A stretch of 64,000 bases of DNA from Micromonospora sp. MP36 (lineage in GTDB: Bacteria > Actinomycetota > Actinomycetes > Mycobacteriales > Micromonosporaceae). Made by a program: the position numbers and the translations under genes. The DNA lies in assembly GCF_008119785.1 (NCBI RefSeq), contig NZ_VSFA01000014.1, forward strand, positions 1 to 64,000, written 5' to 3'. Shown piece by piece: positions 1-8,456 of this stretch; position 1 is the first letter of the stretch, and every line of letters starts with the position of its first letter. The notes below the pieces were generated by a model, which had not been told where the DNA came from, did no database searches, and saw only the letters and a program-made list of their open reading frames with translations.

Positions 1-154
1 GCCCCACCAGGGGCCGGCCCTTCGGCACCTTCACCGCCGGCATCCCCAGCGGCCAGCACGTGGTCGCTTTCCCGTGGACCGACGCACCGACATCACACGG
101 CCGGCCCACCACGGGCCGGCCGTTGTCGTCTCGGCACCCGGAGCCGGGTGCGGG
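1..154. other. Left-edge intergenic or gene-end segment with a terminator-like hairpin
   Basis: No gene can be assigned here with confidence. One plus-strand frame is open from the window edge to base 272, but its second half lies antisense to dusB and is low in complexity. Only the first 30 or so codons could be the end of a real upstream gene. A perfect 11-bp stem (ACGGCCGGCCC at 97-107 and its complement at 113-123, 5-nt loop) lies just beyond the dusB stop. It is best read as a terminator for dusB or for a convergent gene. Confidence 0.4.
97..123. terminator. Hairpin downstream of dusB
   Basis: Perfect 11-bp GC-rich inverted repeat with a 5-nt loop, 32 nt past the dusB stop. It has no clear U-run, as is common for actinomycete terminators. 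It could serve either direction. Confidence 0.6.
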
Positions 155-1327
155 TCAGCCGCCGGAGTCGTCCAGTTCGGCGCCGTCGGGCGGGGTGTCG
201 TCGTCCCGGCTGGCCAGCCAGCCGTCCGGCAGGAAGACCTTGCCCGGGGAGTTGGTCCGGCCGCGGGGCTGACCGAGGGTCTCCACCGGGAACGGTACGG
301 CCGGGTCGAGCTTGCCGAGCAAGTCGTCGAACTGGGCCAGGCTGTCGATCATCGCCAGCGACCGGCGCAGCTCACTGCCGATCGGGAAACCCTTGAGGTA
401 CCAGGCGACGTGTTTGCGGAAGTCGGTGCAGCCGTCCCGCTCGCCGCGGGCCGGGTTACGGGCGCCGGCCACGAACTGGTCGACCAGCAGCTCGGCGTGG
501 CGCCGCATGGTGACCGCCACCTCGCCCAGGGTCGGCAGCCGCCGCTTGGACCGACCGTTGAAGGCGGCCTCCAGGTCGGCGAAGAGCCAGGGTCGGCCCA
601 GGCAGCCCCGCCCGATCACCACGCCGTCCACCCCGGTATGGGCGACCATCCGCAGCGCGTCGTCGGCCTCCCAGATGTCGCCGTTGCCGAGCACCGGCAC
701 GTCGAGCGCCTGCTTCAGGGTGGCGATGGCATCCCAGTCGGCGGTGCCCGAGTAGCGTTGCGCGGCCGTACGCCCATGCAGGGCGACCGCGGCGACGCCG
801 GCGTCCTGGGCGGCAAGCCCGGCCTCGACGTACGTCAGGTGGTCGTCGTCGATGCCCTTGCGCATCTTGACGGTGACCGGCACCCCGGCGGGTGACGCGG
901 CGTCCACCGCGGCCTTGACGAGCCGGGCGAAGAGCCGGCGCCGCCATGGCAGGGCCGACCCGCCACCCCGCCGGGTGACCTTCGGGACGGGGCAGCCGAA
1001 GTTGAGGTCGATGTGGTCGGCGAGGTCCCGCTCGACCACGATCCGCACGGCGGCGGCGGTGATCTCCGGGTCGGTGCCGTAGAGCTGGAGGCTGCGCGGC
1101 TGCTCCTCGGCGCCGAAGGCGATCATGCGCAGCGTCTTCGGGTTGCGCTCCACCAGTGCCCGGGTGGTGATCATCTCGCAGACGTAGATGCCGCCGCCCT
1201 GCTCCCGGCACAGCCGGCGGAAGCCGACGTTGGTGATCCCGGCCATCGGCGCGAGCACCACCGGCGGCCACACCTGGTGTCGCCCGAGGGTCAACGGGCG
1301 CAGCGCGGGCAGGGTCGGGGCGGTCAC
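155..1327 (-). CDS. dusB: tRNA-dihydrouridine synthase, DusB family
   Basis: FMN-dependent reductase that converts uridines in the D-loop of tRNAs to dihydrouridine, in the cytoplasm. The 390-residue protein opens with the LAPMAGIT flavin-binding segment (about residues 25-32). It carries the catalytic cysteine in FGCP (Cys112), followed by PKVTRRGGG, which is typical of Dus. HGRT and NGD motifs of the TIM barrel follow. The C-terminal helical domain contains FRKHVAWYLKGFP. The start is GTG. It lies downstream of glyS on the same strand, separated by a strong hairpin, as in many actinobacteria. The last 40 residues are acidic and probably disordered. Family identity is secure; which tRNA position is modified is not visible here. 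Confidence 0.95.
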   Translation of the reverse strand: MTAPTLPALRPLTLGRHQVWPPVVLAPMAGITNVGFRRLCREQGGGIYVCEMITTRALVERNPKTLRMIAFGAEEQPRSLQLYGTDPEITAAAVRIVVERDLADHIDLNFGCPVPKVTRRGGGSALPWRRRLFARLVKAAVDAASPAGVPVTVKMRKGIDDDHLTYVEAGLAAQDAGVAAVALHGRTAAQRYSGTADWDAIATLKQALDVPVLGNGDIWEADDALRMVAHTGVDGVVIGRGCLGRPWLFADLEAAFNGRSKRRLPTLGEVAVTMRRHAELLVDQFVAGARNPARGERDGCTDFRKHVAWYLKGFPIGSELRRSLAMIDSLAQFDDLLGKLDPAVPFPVETLGQPRGRTNSPGKVFLPDGWLASRDDDTPPDGAELDDSGG

Positions 1328-1338
1328 CGCACAAGTGT

Positions 1339-1371
1339 ACGGGGCCCCGACCGACGCGGTCGGGGCCCCGT
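1339..1371 (-). terminator. glyS terminator hairpin
   Basis: Perfect 15-bp stem (arms 1339-1353 and 1357-1371) with a 3-nt loop, 8 nt beyond the glyS stop and just before dusB. It probably ends the glyS transcript or attenuates read-through into dusB. Confidence 0.8.
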
Positions 1372-1378
1372 TACCAGC

Positions 1379-2758
<1,380 letters not shown>

Positions 2759-2872
2759 GTTTCCTCCTACGCCGGCTGGCGGTCGGCGGGGGTGTGATGG
2801 ATGGAACCGGACGGTCCGGGACAACGGTACGACCACCGCGGTCCCCAAGCCCAGCACAATACCGGGGCAGGG

Positions 2873-3433
2873 TCAGCTCACCCCGCAGACCTCCACGGCA
2901 CCCGTCTGCTGGTCCGGCGCCAGCGTCACCGTCTGGGCCTCCCGCTTGCCGCCGGCCAGCGTCACGTCCACCGGCACGGTCAGCGTCTGGGTGTCGACCT
3001 TGCCCACCCGGTAGCCGGAGATCTGCGGCTCGGTGGCCACCCGCTGCTCGAACTCCGACCGGGACTCGCGGCGGTGGGCGTCGTCGCAGAGCTGGTCGTA
3101 CGCCTTGGACCAGTTCTTCTGCACCAGCGCCCGGTAGTAGTTGTCGGTCACCGCGCGGCCCTGTTCCTCGACGGCCTGCACGTTGCTGACCGCCAGCCCG
3201 ACGACGGCGGCACCGCCCCCACCGCAGCAGAGCAGCACGGCGAGCGCGCCGACGCCGAGGCCCAGCCAGAGCCGGGCCCGGCCCCCCTCGGTGGGCGGAG
3301 CGGCGAACGGCGGGGCGACCCCCGGGCCCGCCGGCGGCGCGGGGACGCCGGGCTCGGCCGGCGGGCCCGGTACCGGCGGCGCGGCGGACGGCACGGGGTG
3401 CGGGGGTGGGGCGGCCGGTCCGGGAGCGGTCAT
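2873..3433 (-). CDS. Proline-rich single-pass membrane protein, unknown function
   Basis: 186 residues. The first 50 or so are Pro/Ala/Gly-rich and cytoplasmic. A membrane segment rich in Leu, Ala, Val and Gly with a CC pair follows (about residues 55-80), then an extracellular domain of about 100 residues. That domain starts with NYYRALVQKNWSKAYDQLC, like DUF4878/NTF2-type lumazine-binding folds found in actinobacterial secreted or membrane proteins. Two cysteines in this domain may form a disulfide. Start ATG 3433. The exact function is unknown; the NTF2-like assignment is an inference from the pattern of small N-terminal helices with aromatic residues. Confidence 0.75.
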   Translation of the reverse strand: MTAPGPAAPPPHPVPSAAPPVPGPPAEPGVPAPPAGPGVAPPFAAPPTEGGRARLWLGLGVGALAVLLCCGGGGAAVVGLAVSNVQAVEEQGRAVTDNYYRALVQKNWSKAYDQLCDDAHRRESRSEFEQRVATEPQISGYRVGKVDTQTLTVPVDVTLAGGKREAQTVTLAPDQQTGAVEVCGVS

Positions 3434-3458
3434 ACGCGCCAGGGTAGTGCCCCCGGCC

Positions 3459-3800
3459 TCAGCGGTAAGGACCTGCGGCCCGATCACTGGCGACGACGAC
3501 GATCTCGCCCTCGGGCGCGGCGCTGGCCAACGTCTCGTACGCCGAGGGCTCGTCGACGGACTGGGCCAGCAGCGGCACGGCGGTGACCTTGACGTCGAAG
3601 CCGCCGAGCGCCCGCCGGTACGCCCCGACGGACTCCCACTCGCTGAGCAGGCACCAGTGCGTCGGGTCGTCCAGCGCCCGCAGCAGTTCCCCGCGCAGGT
3701 AGCCGGGGCGGGCGGCGAGGGCGGCGAGCGCCGCGTGCGCCCGCTCGGTGAAGTCGGCCGCGACATCGGTGTCCACCACGAACCGGTTGGTGACCAGCAC
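3459..3800 (-). CDS. Antibiotic biosynthesis monooxygenase (ABM) domain protein
   Basis: 113-residue small protein with the ABM/ferredoxin-like pattern: N-terminal strand VTNRFVVDT, then a helix containing the FTERAHAALAALAARPGYL stretch, then WCLLSEWESVGAYRRAL. This family includes small heme-degrading or quinone-oxidising enzymes, and members often act as dimers. GTG 3800 is chosen because a GAGGAGG site lies 7 nt upstream. The gene is divergent from a small membrane protein whose start is only 28 bp away, so the two promoters must overlap. Substrate unknown. Confidence 0.75.
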   Translation of the reverse strand: MLVTNRFVVDTDVAADFTERAHAALAALAARPGYLRGELLRALDDPTHWCLLSEWESVGAYRRALGGFDVKVTAVPLLAQSVDEPSAYETLASAAPEGEIVVVASDRAAGPYR

Positions 3801-3827
3801 CCGGGTCCTCCTCGTAGAGTCTGTGGC

Positions 3828-4076
3828 ATGCAGCGTACGCAGCGTCCCCTTCCGGCCCGGCTCAACCCGACCGCGGTGTTCCTGGCCACGCTGGCCCTGG
3901 TGCTGGTCGCCCTGTTCGCGCCCGGCCCGGTCGGCGGCGTCCTGCTGCTCGCCCTGGCCGGGGGCCTGGTCTGGCTGATGAGCGTCACCTGGCCGGTGCA
4001 GCGCCCGGGGACCCGGGTGCTGCGGCTCGTGATCTTGACGCTGTTGCTCGCGGTCGCCCTGGCCAAGCTGCTCTGA
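3828..4076 (+). CDS. Small two- or three-helix membrane protein, unknown function
   Basis: 82 residues beginning MQRTQRPLPARLNPTAVF. Two strongly hydrophobic stretches cover about residues 16-52, and a third sits at the C terminus (about 65-81). The short basic N terminus suggests an N-in orientation. It resembles small conserved actinobacterial membrane proteins of unknown function. Divergent from the ABM-domain gene and upstream of the zinc uptake operon. No motif indicates a role. Confidence 0.7.
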   Translation: MQRTQRPLPARLNPTAVFLATLALVLVALFAPGPVGGVLLLALAGGLVWLMSVTWPVQRPGTRVLRLVILTLLLAVALAKLL

Positions 4077-4094
4077 CATGCAATCATGCGTTTT

Positions 4095-4112
4095 TGACAA
4101 TCAATTTCGTTA
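4095..4112 (+). promoter_or_regulatory. Candidate Zur box upstream of znuA
   Basis: The 18-mer TGACAATCAATTTCGTTA matches the known actinobacterial Zur consensus (TGAAAATGATTTTCA plus a TTA flank) at about 14 of 18 positions. It overlaps a perfect TTGACA hexamer (4094-4099), so bound Zur would block RNA polymerase. It lies 18 nt before the znuA start codon and a zur gene sits 3 kb downstream. Consensus knowledge is from mycobacteria and streptomycetes; binding here is inferred. Confidence 0.65.
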
Positions 4113-4130
4113 TCGCGGACAGTTGGTCAC

Positions 4131-5072
4131 ATGACCATCCGCACCGCCTCGCACGCCCTCGCCGCAACCGCCGCCGCCCTGCTCGCCCTGGGCGGCGTCG
4201 CCGCCTGCTCGGACGGCGGTGGCGGCGGGAGCGATCCGGAGCGGGTCGACGTGGTGGCGGCCTTCTACCCGCTCCAGTTCCTCGCCGAGCAGATCGGCGG
4301 GGACGCGGTCAAGGTCACCAACCTCACCAAGCCCGGCGCCGAGCCGCACGACCTGGAGCTCAACCCGCGCCAGGTCGGCCAGGTCAGCGACGCGGAGCTG
4401 ATCGTCTTCCTCGCCGGCTTCCAGCCGGCCGTCGACGAGGCGGTCCAGCAGAACGGCGGTGACCGCACGTTCGACGTGGCCACCGTGCAGCCACTGCGCG
4501 ACGCGGCGGCCGGCGGGCACCAGCACGAGGGCGAGGACGGGCACGCGGAGGAGAGCGGCGGAAAGGACCCGCACGTGTGGCTCGACCCGACCCGGCTGGC
4601 CACCATCGGCGACCGGCTCGCCGAGCGGCTCGGCAAGGCCGACCCGGACCACGCCGCCGACTTCACCGCCCGGGCGAAGACCCTGCACGCCACGCTGGAG
4701 CAGCTTGACGCCGACTACGCCGCGGGCCTGAAGACCTGCCAGCGCCGGGAGATGGTGACCAGCCACACCGCGTTCGGCTACCTGGCCGAGCGCTACCAGC
4801 TCGAGCAGATCGGCCTCACCGGCCTGACCCCGGAGAGCGAGCCCTCCCCGCAGCGCCTCGCTGAGGTGACGAAGGAGGCCCGGGAACACGGGGCCACCAC
4901 CATCTTCTTCGAGACGCTGGTCAGCCCGAAGGTCGCCGAGACCATCGCCCGCGAGGTCGGGGCGAAGACCGCCGTGCTCGACCCGATCGAGGGCCCGCCC
5001 GCCGAGGGCGACTACCTCGCGGCGATGCGGGCCAACCTCCAGACCCTGCGTACCGCCCTGGACTGCTCATGA
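4131..5072 (+). CDS. znuA: Zinc ABC transporter substrate-binding lipoprotein
   Basis: Extracellular zinc receptor of a ZnuABC importer. The 313-residue protein has a signal peptide with lipobox GVAAC (Cys26). The cluster A-I ligands are visible: His73 in EPHDLE, a His in DPHVWLDP and a His in TSHTAFGY. The usual fourth acidic ligand would lie in the C-terminal lobe near VLDPIEG. A short His/Glu-rich loop (HQHEGEDGH, about residues 128-140) is the charged loop typical of zinc rather than manganese receptors. Start ATG 4131 follows the candidate Zur box. The stop overlaps the znuC start by ATGA, so the two are coupled. Confidence 0.95.
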   Translation: MTIRTASHALAATAAALLALGGVAACSDGGGGGSDPERVDVVAAFYPLQFLAEQIGGDAVKVTNLTKPGAEPHDLELNPRQVGQVSDAELIVFLAGFQPAVDEAVQQNGGDRTFDVATVQPLRDAAAGGHQHEGEDGHAEESGGKDPHVWLDPTRLATIGDRLAERLGKADPDHAADFTARAKTLHATLEQLDADYAAGLKTCQRREMVTSHTAFGYLAERYQLEQIGLTGLTPESEPSPQRLAEVTKEAREHGATTIFFETLVSPKVAETIAREVGAKTAVLDPIEGPPAEGDYLAAMRANLQTLRTALDCS

Positions 5073-5833
5073 ACACACCACTCGTCATCCAGGTCGAGCA
5101 TGCCGCCGTCGGCTACGACGGCCGCCCCGTGCTGCGGGACGTCTCGCTGGCCGTGGCCGCCGGTGAGGTGGTCGCGGTGCTCGGCGCCAACGGCACTGGC
5201 AAGTCGACCCTGATCCGCGCCGTGCTCGGCCTCGTCCCGCTCAGCGCCGGGTCGGTCGCCCTCTTCGGCACCCCGCAGCGCCGTTTCCGGCAGTGGCACC
5301 GCATCGGGTACGTCCCGCAGCGGCTCGGCGCGGGCGGCGGCGTACCGGCCACGGTGGCCGAGGTGGTCGCGTCCGGCCGGCTGGCCCGCCGGGGCCTGCT
5401 GCGCCCGCCCGGACGGGCCGACCGGGAGGCGGTCGCCGCGGCGCTGCGCGCGGTCGGGCTCGCCGACCGGGCGGGTGACCCGGTCGCCACCCTGTCCGGG
5501 GGCCAGCAGCAGCGCACCCTGATCGCCCGGGCCCTCGCCGGCCGGCCGGAGCTGCTGGTGCTCGACGAGCCGACCGCCGGGGTGGACGCGGCCAGCCAGG
5601 CGGCGTTCGCCGGCGCGCTGCGCGGCTTCGTCGACGGCGGCGGCACCGTGCTCCTGGTCGCCCACGAGCTGGGGCCACTGCGCCCGCTGATCAGCCGGGC
5701 GGTCGTCGTCCACGAGGGCGGGATCGCCCACGACGGCCCCGTGCCGGAGCCGGCCGGCCACCACGCGGACCCTGACCACGAGCACGTGCACCCGCACTGC
5801 GACGAGGAGCCCGCCGGACTGTGGAGCATGTGA
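5069..5833 (+). CDS. znuC: Zinc ABC transporter ATPase
   Basis: 254 residues, the nucleotide-binding subunit of the Znu importer. Walker A is [10 protein letters not shown]-loop region YVPQR, ABC signature LSGGQQQR, Walker B LLVLDEPT and H-loop VAHE. The C terminus ends in a His/Asp/Glu-rich tail ([17 protein letters not shown]), which may bind zinc and sense its level on the cytoplasmic side. ATG overlaps the znuA stop, and znuB starts 1 nt after its stop. Family certain; zinc specificity inferred from neighbours and the tail. Confidence 0.95.
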   Translation: MNTPLVIQVEHAAVGYDGRPVLRDVSLAVAAGEVVAVLGANGTGKSTLIRAVLGLVPLSAGSVALFGTPQRRFRQWHRIGYVPQRLGAGGGVPATVAEVVASGRLARRGLLRPPGRADREAVAAALRAVGLADRAGDPVATLSGGQQQRTLIARALAGRPELLVLDEPTAGVDAASQAAFAGALRGFVDGGGTVLLVAHELGPLRPLISRAVVVHEGGIAHDGPVPEPAGHHADPDHEHVHPHCDEEPAGLWSM

Positions 5834-5834
5834 C

Positions 5835-6707
5835 ATGGACCTCTTCCAGTACGACTTCATGCTGCGCGCCCTGGTCGGCGCGCTGGTCATCGGGCTGGCC
5901 GCCCCGGCGCTCGGGATCTACCTGGTGCAGCGGCGGCTGGCGCTGATCGGCGACGGCATCGGCCACGTGGCGCTCACCGGCGTGGGCGCCGGACTGCTGC
6001 TCAACCGCTCCCCCGTGCTGGTGGCGGTGATCGCGGCGACGCTGGGCGCGATCGCCATCGAGCTGGTCCGCGCGCGCGGCCGTACCTCCGGGGACCTGGC
6101 CCTGGCACTGCTCTTCTACGGCGGCATCGCCGGCGGCGTGCTGCTGGTCGGGCTCTCCAACGCCAGCAACGCGTCGCTCAACGCGTACCTCTTCGGGTCG
6201 CTGACCACGACGTCGCCCGGCGACCTGATCACCATCCTGGTGCTCGGCACGGCCGTCCTGGTGGCCATGCTGGCGCTGCGCCCGGCGCTCTTCGCGGTCT
6301 GCCACGACGAGGAGTACGCCCGGGTCTCCGGCCTGCCGGTCCGGGCCCTCAACCTGCTGCTCGCAGTGACCACCGCGGTGACCGTGACCATCGCCATGCG
6401 GGCCGTCGGGGTGCTGCTGATCAGCGCCCTGATGGTGGTGCCGGTGGCCACCGCCCAGCAGGCGACCCGGGGCTTCCGGAGCACCATGACGGCGGCCATG
6501 GCGCTGGGGCTCTTCGCGGCCGGAGCCGGGATCTGGGTGGCCGCCACCGCCGACACCGCGCCCGGCGCCTCGGTGGTGCTGCTGGCCATCGGCTCGTTCC
6601 TGGTGGTCGCGCTCGTCGCGGCGGGCTGGCGGGCGCTGCGCCAGCGGGCCCGTCCGGCCGGCGCGCCCGTCGTCGAGCCGCACGAGCACGAGGTGGTGCT
6701 GCGGTGA
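5835..6707 (+). CDS. znuB: Zinc ABC transporter permease
   Basis: 290-residue integral membrane protein with about eight hydrophobic segments, of the ABC-3 family. The conserved cytoplasmic coupling region is near GDGIGHVALTGVGAGL. It forms the membrane channel for ZnuA and ZnuC. The C terminus ends EPHEHEVVLR, another short His motif. Start ATG 5835 is 1 nt beyond the znuC stop. The regulators follow 40 bp downstream on the same strand, so all may form one transcript or two closely linked ones. Confidence 0.95.
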   Translation: MDLFQYDFMLRALVGALVIGLAAPALGIYLVQRRLALIGDGIGHVALTGVGAGLLLNRSPVLVAVIAATLGAIAIELVRARGRTSGDLALALLFYGGIAGGVLLVGLSNASNASLNAYLFGSLTTTSPGDLITILVLGTAVLVAMLALRPALFAVCHDEEYARVSGLPVRALNLLLAVTTAVTVTIAMRAVGVLLISALMVVPVATAQQATRGFRSTMTAAMALGLFAAGAGIWVAATADTAPGASVVLLAIGSFLVVALVAAGWRALRQRARPAGAPVVEPHEHEVVLR

Positions 6708-6750
6708 GCCCGTCCGGGCCACCGCTGCTGGGATTGGTTACCGTTACGAG

Positions 6751-7053
6751 GTGACCGCCACACACGGATACGACGCCTTCGAGGGCGCGGGTGACCTGCT
6801 GCGCGCCCTGTCGGCGCCCATCCGGCTGGCGATCGTGAGCGAGCTGGCCCAGGGTGAGCGCTGCGTGCACGAGCTGGTGGAGAAGCTCGGCGCCCCGCAG
6901 CCGCTGGTCTCCCAGCACCTGCGGGTGCTGCGCGGCGCCGGGGTGGTCCGCGGCTCCCGGCGCGGCCGGGAGATCGCGTACGCCCTGGTGGACGAGCACG
7001 TCGCGCACATCGTGGCGGACGCCGTCAGCCACGCCGGGGAGGGCCCGGCATGA
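6751..7053 (+). CDS. ArsR/SmtB-family zinc-type metalloregulator
   Basis: 100-residue winged-helix repressor. The recognition helix is PQPLVSQHLRVLRGAG. It lacks the CxC alpha-3 site (ERCVHEL has a single Cys) but has an intact SmtB/CzrA-like alpha-5 zinc site. Asp81-x-His83, His94 and Glu97 keep the exact D-x-H-x10-H-x2-E spacing that binds Zn(II) across the dimer. The start is GTG. It follows znuB and overlaps a mini-ORF, which in turn overlaps zur. Known alpha-5 members sense excess Zn or Co/Ni and derepress efflux; its target here is not evident. Confidence 0.9.
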   Translation: MTATHGYDAFEGAGDLLRALSAPIRLAIVSELAQGERCVHELVEKLGAPQPLVSQHLRVLRGAGVVRGSRRGREIAYALVDEHVAHIVADAVSHAGEGPA

Positions 7054-7103
7054 TCACGCGGGCCACCATCCCCGACGCCGACCAGCGGGAGGCGGCGGCA
7101 TGA
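7050..7103 (+). CDS. 17-codon mini-ORF coupling arsR to zur
   Basis: ATG at 7050 overlaps the arsR stop (ATGA) and its own TGA overlaps the zur ATG (ATGA at 7100-7103). The peptide is MITRATIPDADQREAAA. It fills the gap between two genes so that ribosomes could pass by termination-reinitiation from arsR to zur. Whether the peptide itself matters is unknown. The layout resembles the two mini-ORFs at 12022-12111 and 29932-30006. Confidence 0.4.
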   Translation: MITRATIPDADQREAAA

Positions 7104-7492
7104 CCGAGGGCGCGCAGCGCAGCACCCGGCAGCGGACCGCGGTGAGCGCGCTGCTGGCCGAGGTGGAGGGCTTCCACAGCGCGCAGGACCTGTACGCGAT
7201 GCTGCGCGAGCGGGGCGAGCGGGTCGGCCTCACCACCGTCTACCGCACCTTGCAGGGGCTCGCCGACGCCGGGGAGATCGACGTGATGCGCCCGCCCGGC
7301 GGCGAGCACCTCTACCGCCGGTGCAGCCAGGGTCATCACCACCACCTGGTCTGCCGGGCCTGCGGGCGGACCGTGGAGGTGGCCGGGCCGGCGGTGGAGC
7401 GCTGGGCGGAACGGGTCGCCGCCGAGCACGGGTATGCCGAGGTCAGCCACACCCTGGAGATCTTCGGCACCTGCCCGGCCTGCGCCGGCTGA
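7100..7492 (+). CDS. zur: Fur-family zinc uptake regulator
   Basis: 130 residues. N-terminal winged helix with TTVYRTLQGLADAGEID, then the dimerisation/metal domain. A GHHHHLVCRACG block provides the HHHH sensor-site histidines (about 79-82) and the first CxxC of the structural zinc site (Cys85, Cys88). CPAC near the C terminus (Cys125, Cys128) completes it. With zinc bound, Zur represses uptake genes. Location next to znuABC and uppS/recO matches SCO2508 and Rv2359 neighbourhoods, which supports Zur rather than another Fur paralogue. Start ATG is translationally coupled to the mini-ORF upstream. Confidence 0.93.
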   Translation: MTEGAQRSTRQRTAVSALLAEVEGFHSAQDLYAMLRERGERVGLTTVYRTLQGLADAGEIDVMRPPGGEHLYRRCSQGHHHHLVCRACGRTVEVAGPAVERWAERVAAEHGYAEVSHTLEIFGTCPACAG

Positions 7493-7539
7493 CAATTCCG
7501 TCGGTGCCGGCGCCGTCGAGCCGTGGCACGCTGTCCGGC

Positions 7540-8145
7540 GTGAAGATCTACGCCGACCGTTTTCCGACCGCCCTCCGTCAGTTCCTCACCGATCTGCTCG
7601 TGGTCGTCTGGGTGTACGCGGCGATCCGCTTCGCGCTCTGGCTGCACGACCTGATCGAGAAGCTGGCCGTACCCGGACAGAAGCTGGAGGGGGCCGGCGG
7701 TGGCCTCGCCGACAACCTGGCCGACGCCGGCGGCAAGGTCGGCCGGGTCCCGCTGGTCGGGGACGAGCTGACCGCCCCCTTCACCAAGGCCGCCGAGGCC
7801 GCCCGCGCGGTCGCCGAGGCGGGCCGCGACCAGCAGGAACTGGTCGGCCAGCTGGCCCTCGGGCTGAGCATCGCGGTGCTCGTCTTCCCGCTCGGGCTCG
7901 TGCTCTTCGGCTGGCTGCCGCTACGGGTGCGCTGGATGCGCCGGGCCGGCGCGGCGCAGGCCCTCGCCACCGCCCCCGCCGGCCGGGACCTGCTGGCGCT
8001 GCGCGCGCTCGCCGGCCAGCCGCTCGGCCGGCTGGCCCGGATCGCGCCGGACGTGGCCGAGGCGTGGCGCCGCGGCGACGACGCGACCGTCGACGCGCTC
8101 GCCGCGCTGGAGCTGCGCAGACTCGGTCTGCGGGCCGGCCGGTAG
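7540..8145 (+). CDS. Membrane protein with two transmembrane segments, unknown function
   Basis: 201 residues. A hydrophobic helix lies near the N terminus (FLTDLLVVVWVYAAIRFALW). An amphipathic Gly/Ala-rich region of about 90 residues follows (with ADNLADAGGKVGRVPLVGDEL). A second membrane helix (LGLSIAVLVFPLGLVLFGW) comes next, then a basic cytoplasmic tail of about 70 residues. The middle segment is therefore probably extracytoplasmic. Start is GTG 7540, read from the first plausible start after the zur stop; no strong ribosome site is seen. Conserved-looking but not assignable. Confidence 0.75.
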   Translation: MKIYADRFPTALRQFLTDLLVVVWVYAAIRFALWLHDLIEKLAVPGQKLEGAGGGLADNLADAGGKVGRVPLVGDELTAPFTKAAEAARAVAEAGRDQQELVGQLALGLSIAVLVFPLGLVLFGWLPLRVRWMRRAGAAQALATAPAGRDLLALRALAGQPLGRLARIAPDVAEAWRRGDDATVDALAALELRRLGLRAGR

Positions 8146-8154
8146 GGTGTTGCG

Positions 8155-8325
8155 GTGCTGTACTTCCTGATCGTCGTCGCCGTGCTGCTGCTCGCGTACG
8201 CGGGCGTCCTGGTGAGCTACGTCCGCAAGGGCCGCAAGATCCCGCCGGCCGCGTACCTGGTGCTGGCCGGGTTGAACGGGCTCATCCTGGCCGGCGTGCT
8301 GGCCTGGGCGATCGCCGCCTCCTGA
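8155..8325 (+). CDS. 56-residue membrane protein
   Basis: Short gene, GTG 8155 to TGA 8323-8325, ten nt after the previous stop. The peptide starts MLYFLIVVAVLLLAYAGV, then VSYVRKGRKIPPAAY, then a second hydrophobic helix ending in AWAIAAS. It is a two-helix hairpin with a positively charged loop. Codon use is strongly actinomycete-like (GC at third positions). Close spacing suggests co-transcription with the upstream membrane protein. Confidence 0.6.
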   Translation: MLYFLIVVAVLLLAYAGVLVSYVRKGRKIPPAAYLVLAGLNGLILAGVLAWAIAAS

Positions 8326-8352
8326 CCCACCCGGGCGCCGCCCCCTCCCGCA

Positions 8353-8412
8353 CGGATTCACGGAAAGTGTGGTCTCGCGGGGCGGCGAGGCCCCCCACTT
8401 TCCGTGAATCCG
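8353..8412. terminator. Long nested palindrome between convergent genes
   Basis: Outer arms of 17 bp are perfect (8353-8369 with 8396-8412). An inner 8-bp stem (8371-8378 with 8385-8392, one G-U pair) leaves a small loop. It lies between the plus-strand small gene and the minus-strand acyl-CoA dehydrogenase and could terminate both. Its size and nested form also suit a dispersed palindromic repeat. Confidence 0.8.
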
Positions 8413-8456
8413 GCCGCATCAGGTCACCGGCGGAGCCGGGGGCCGGCGCGGGACGG

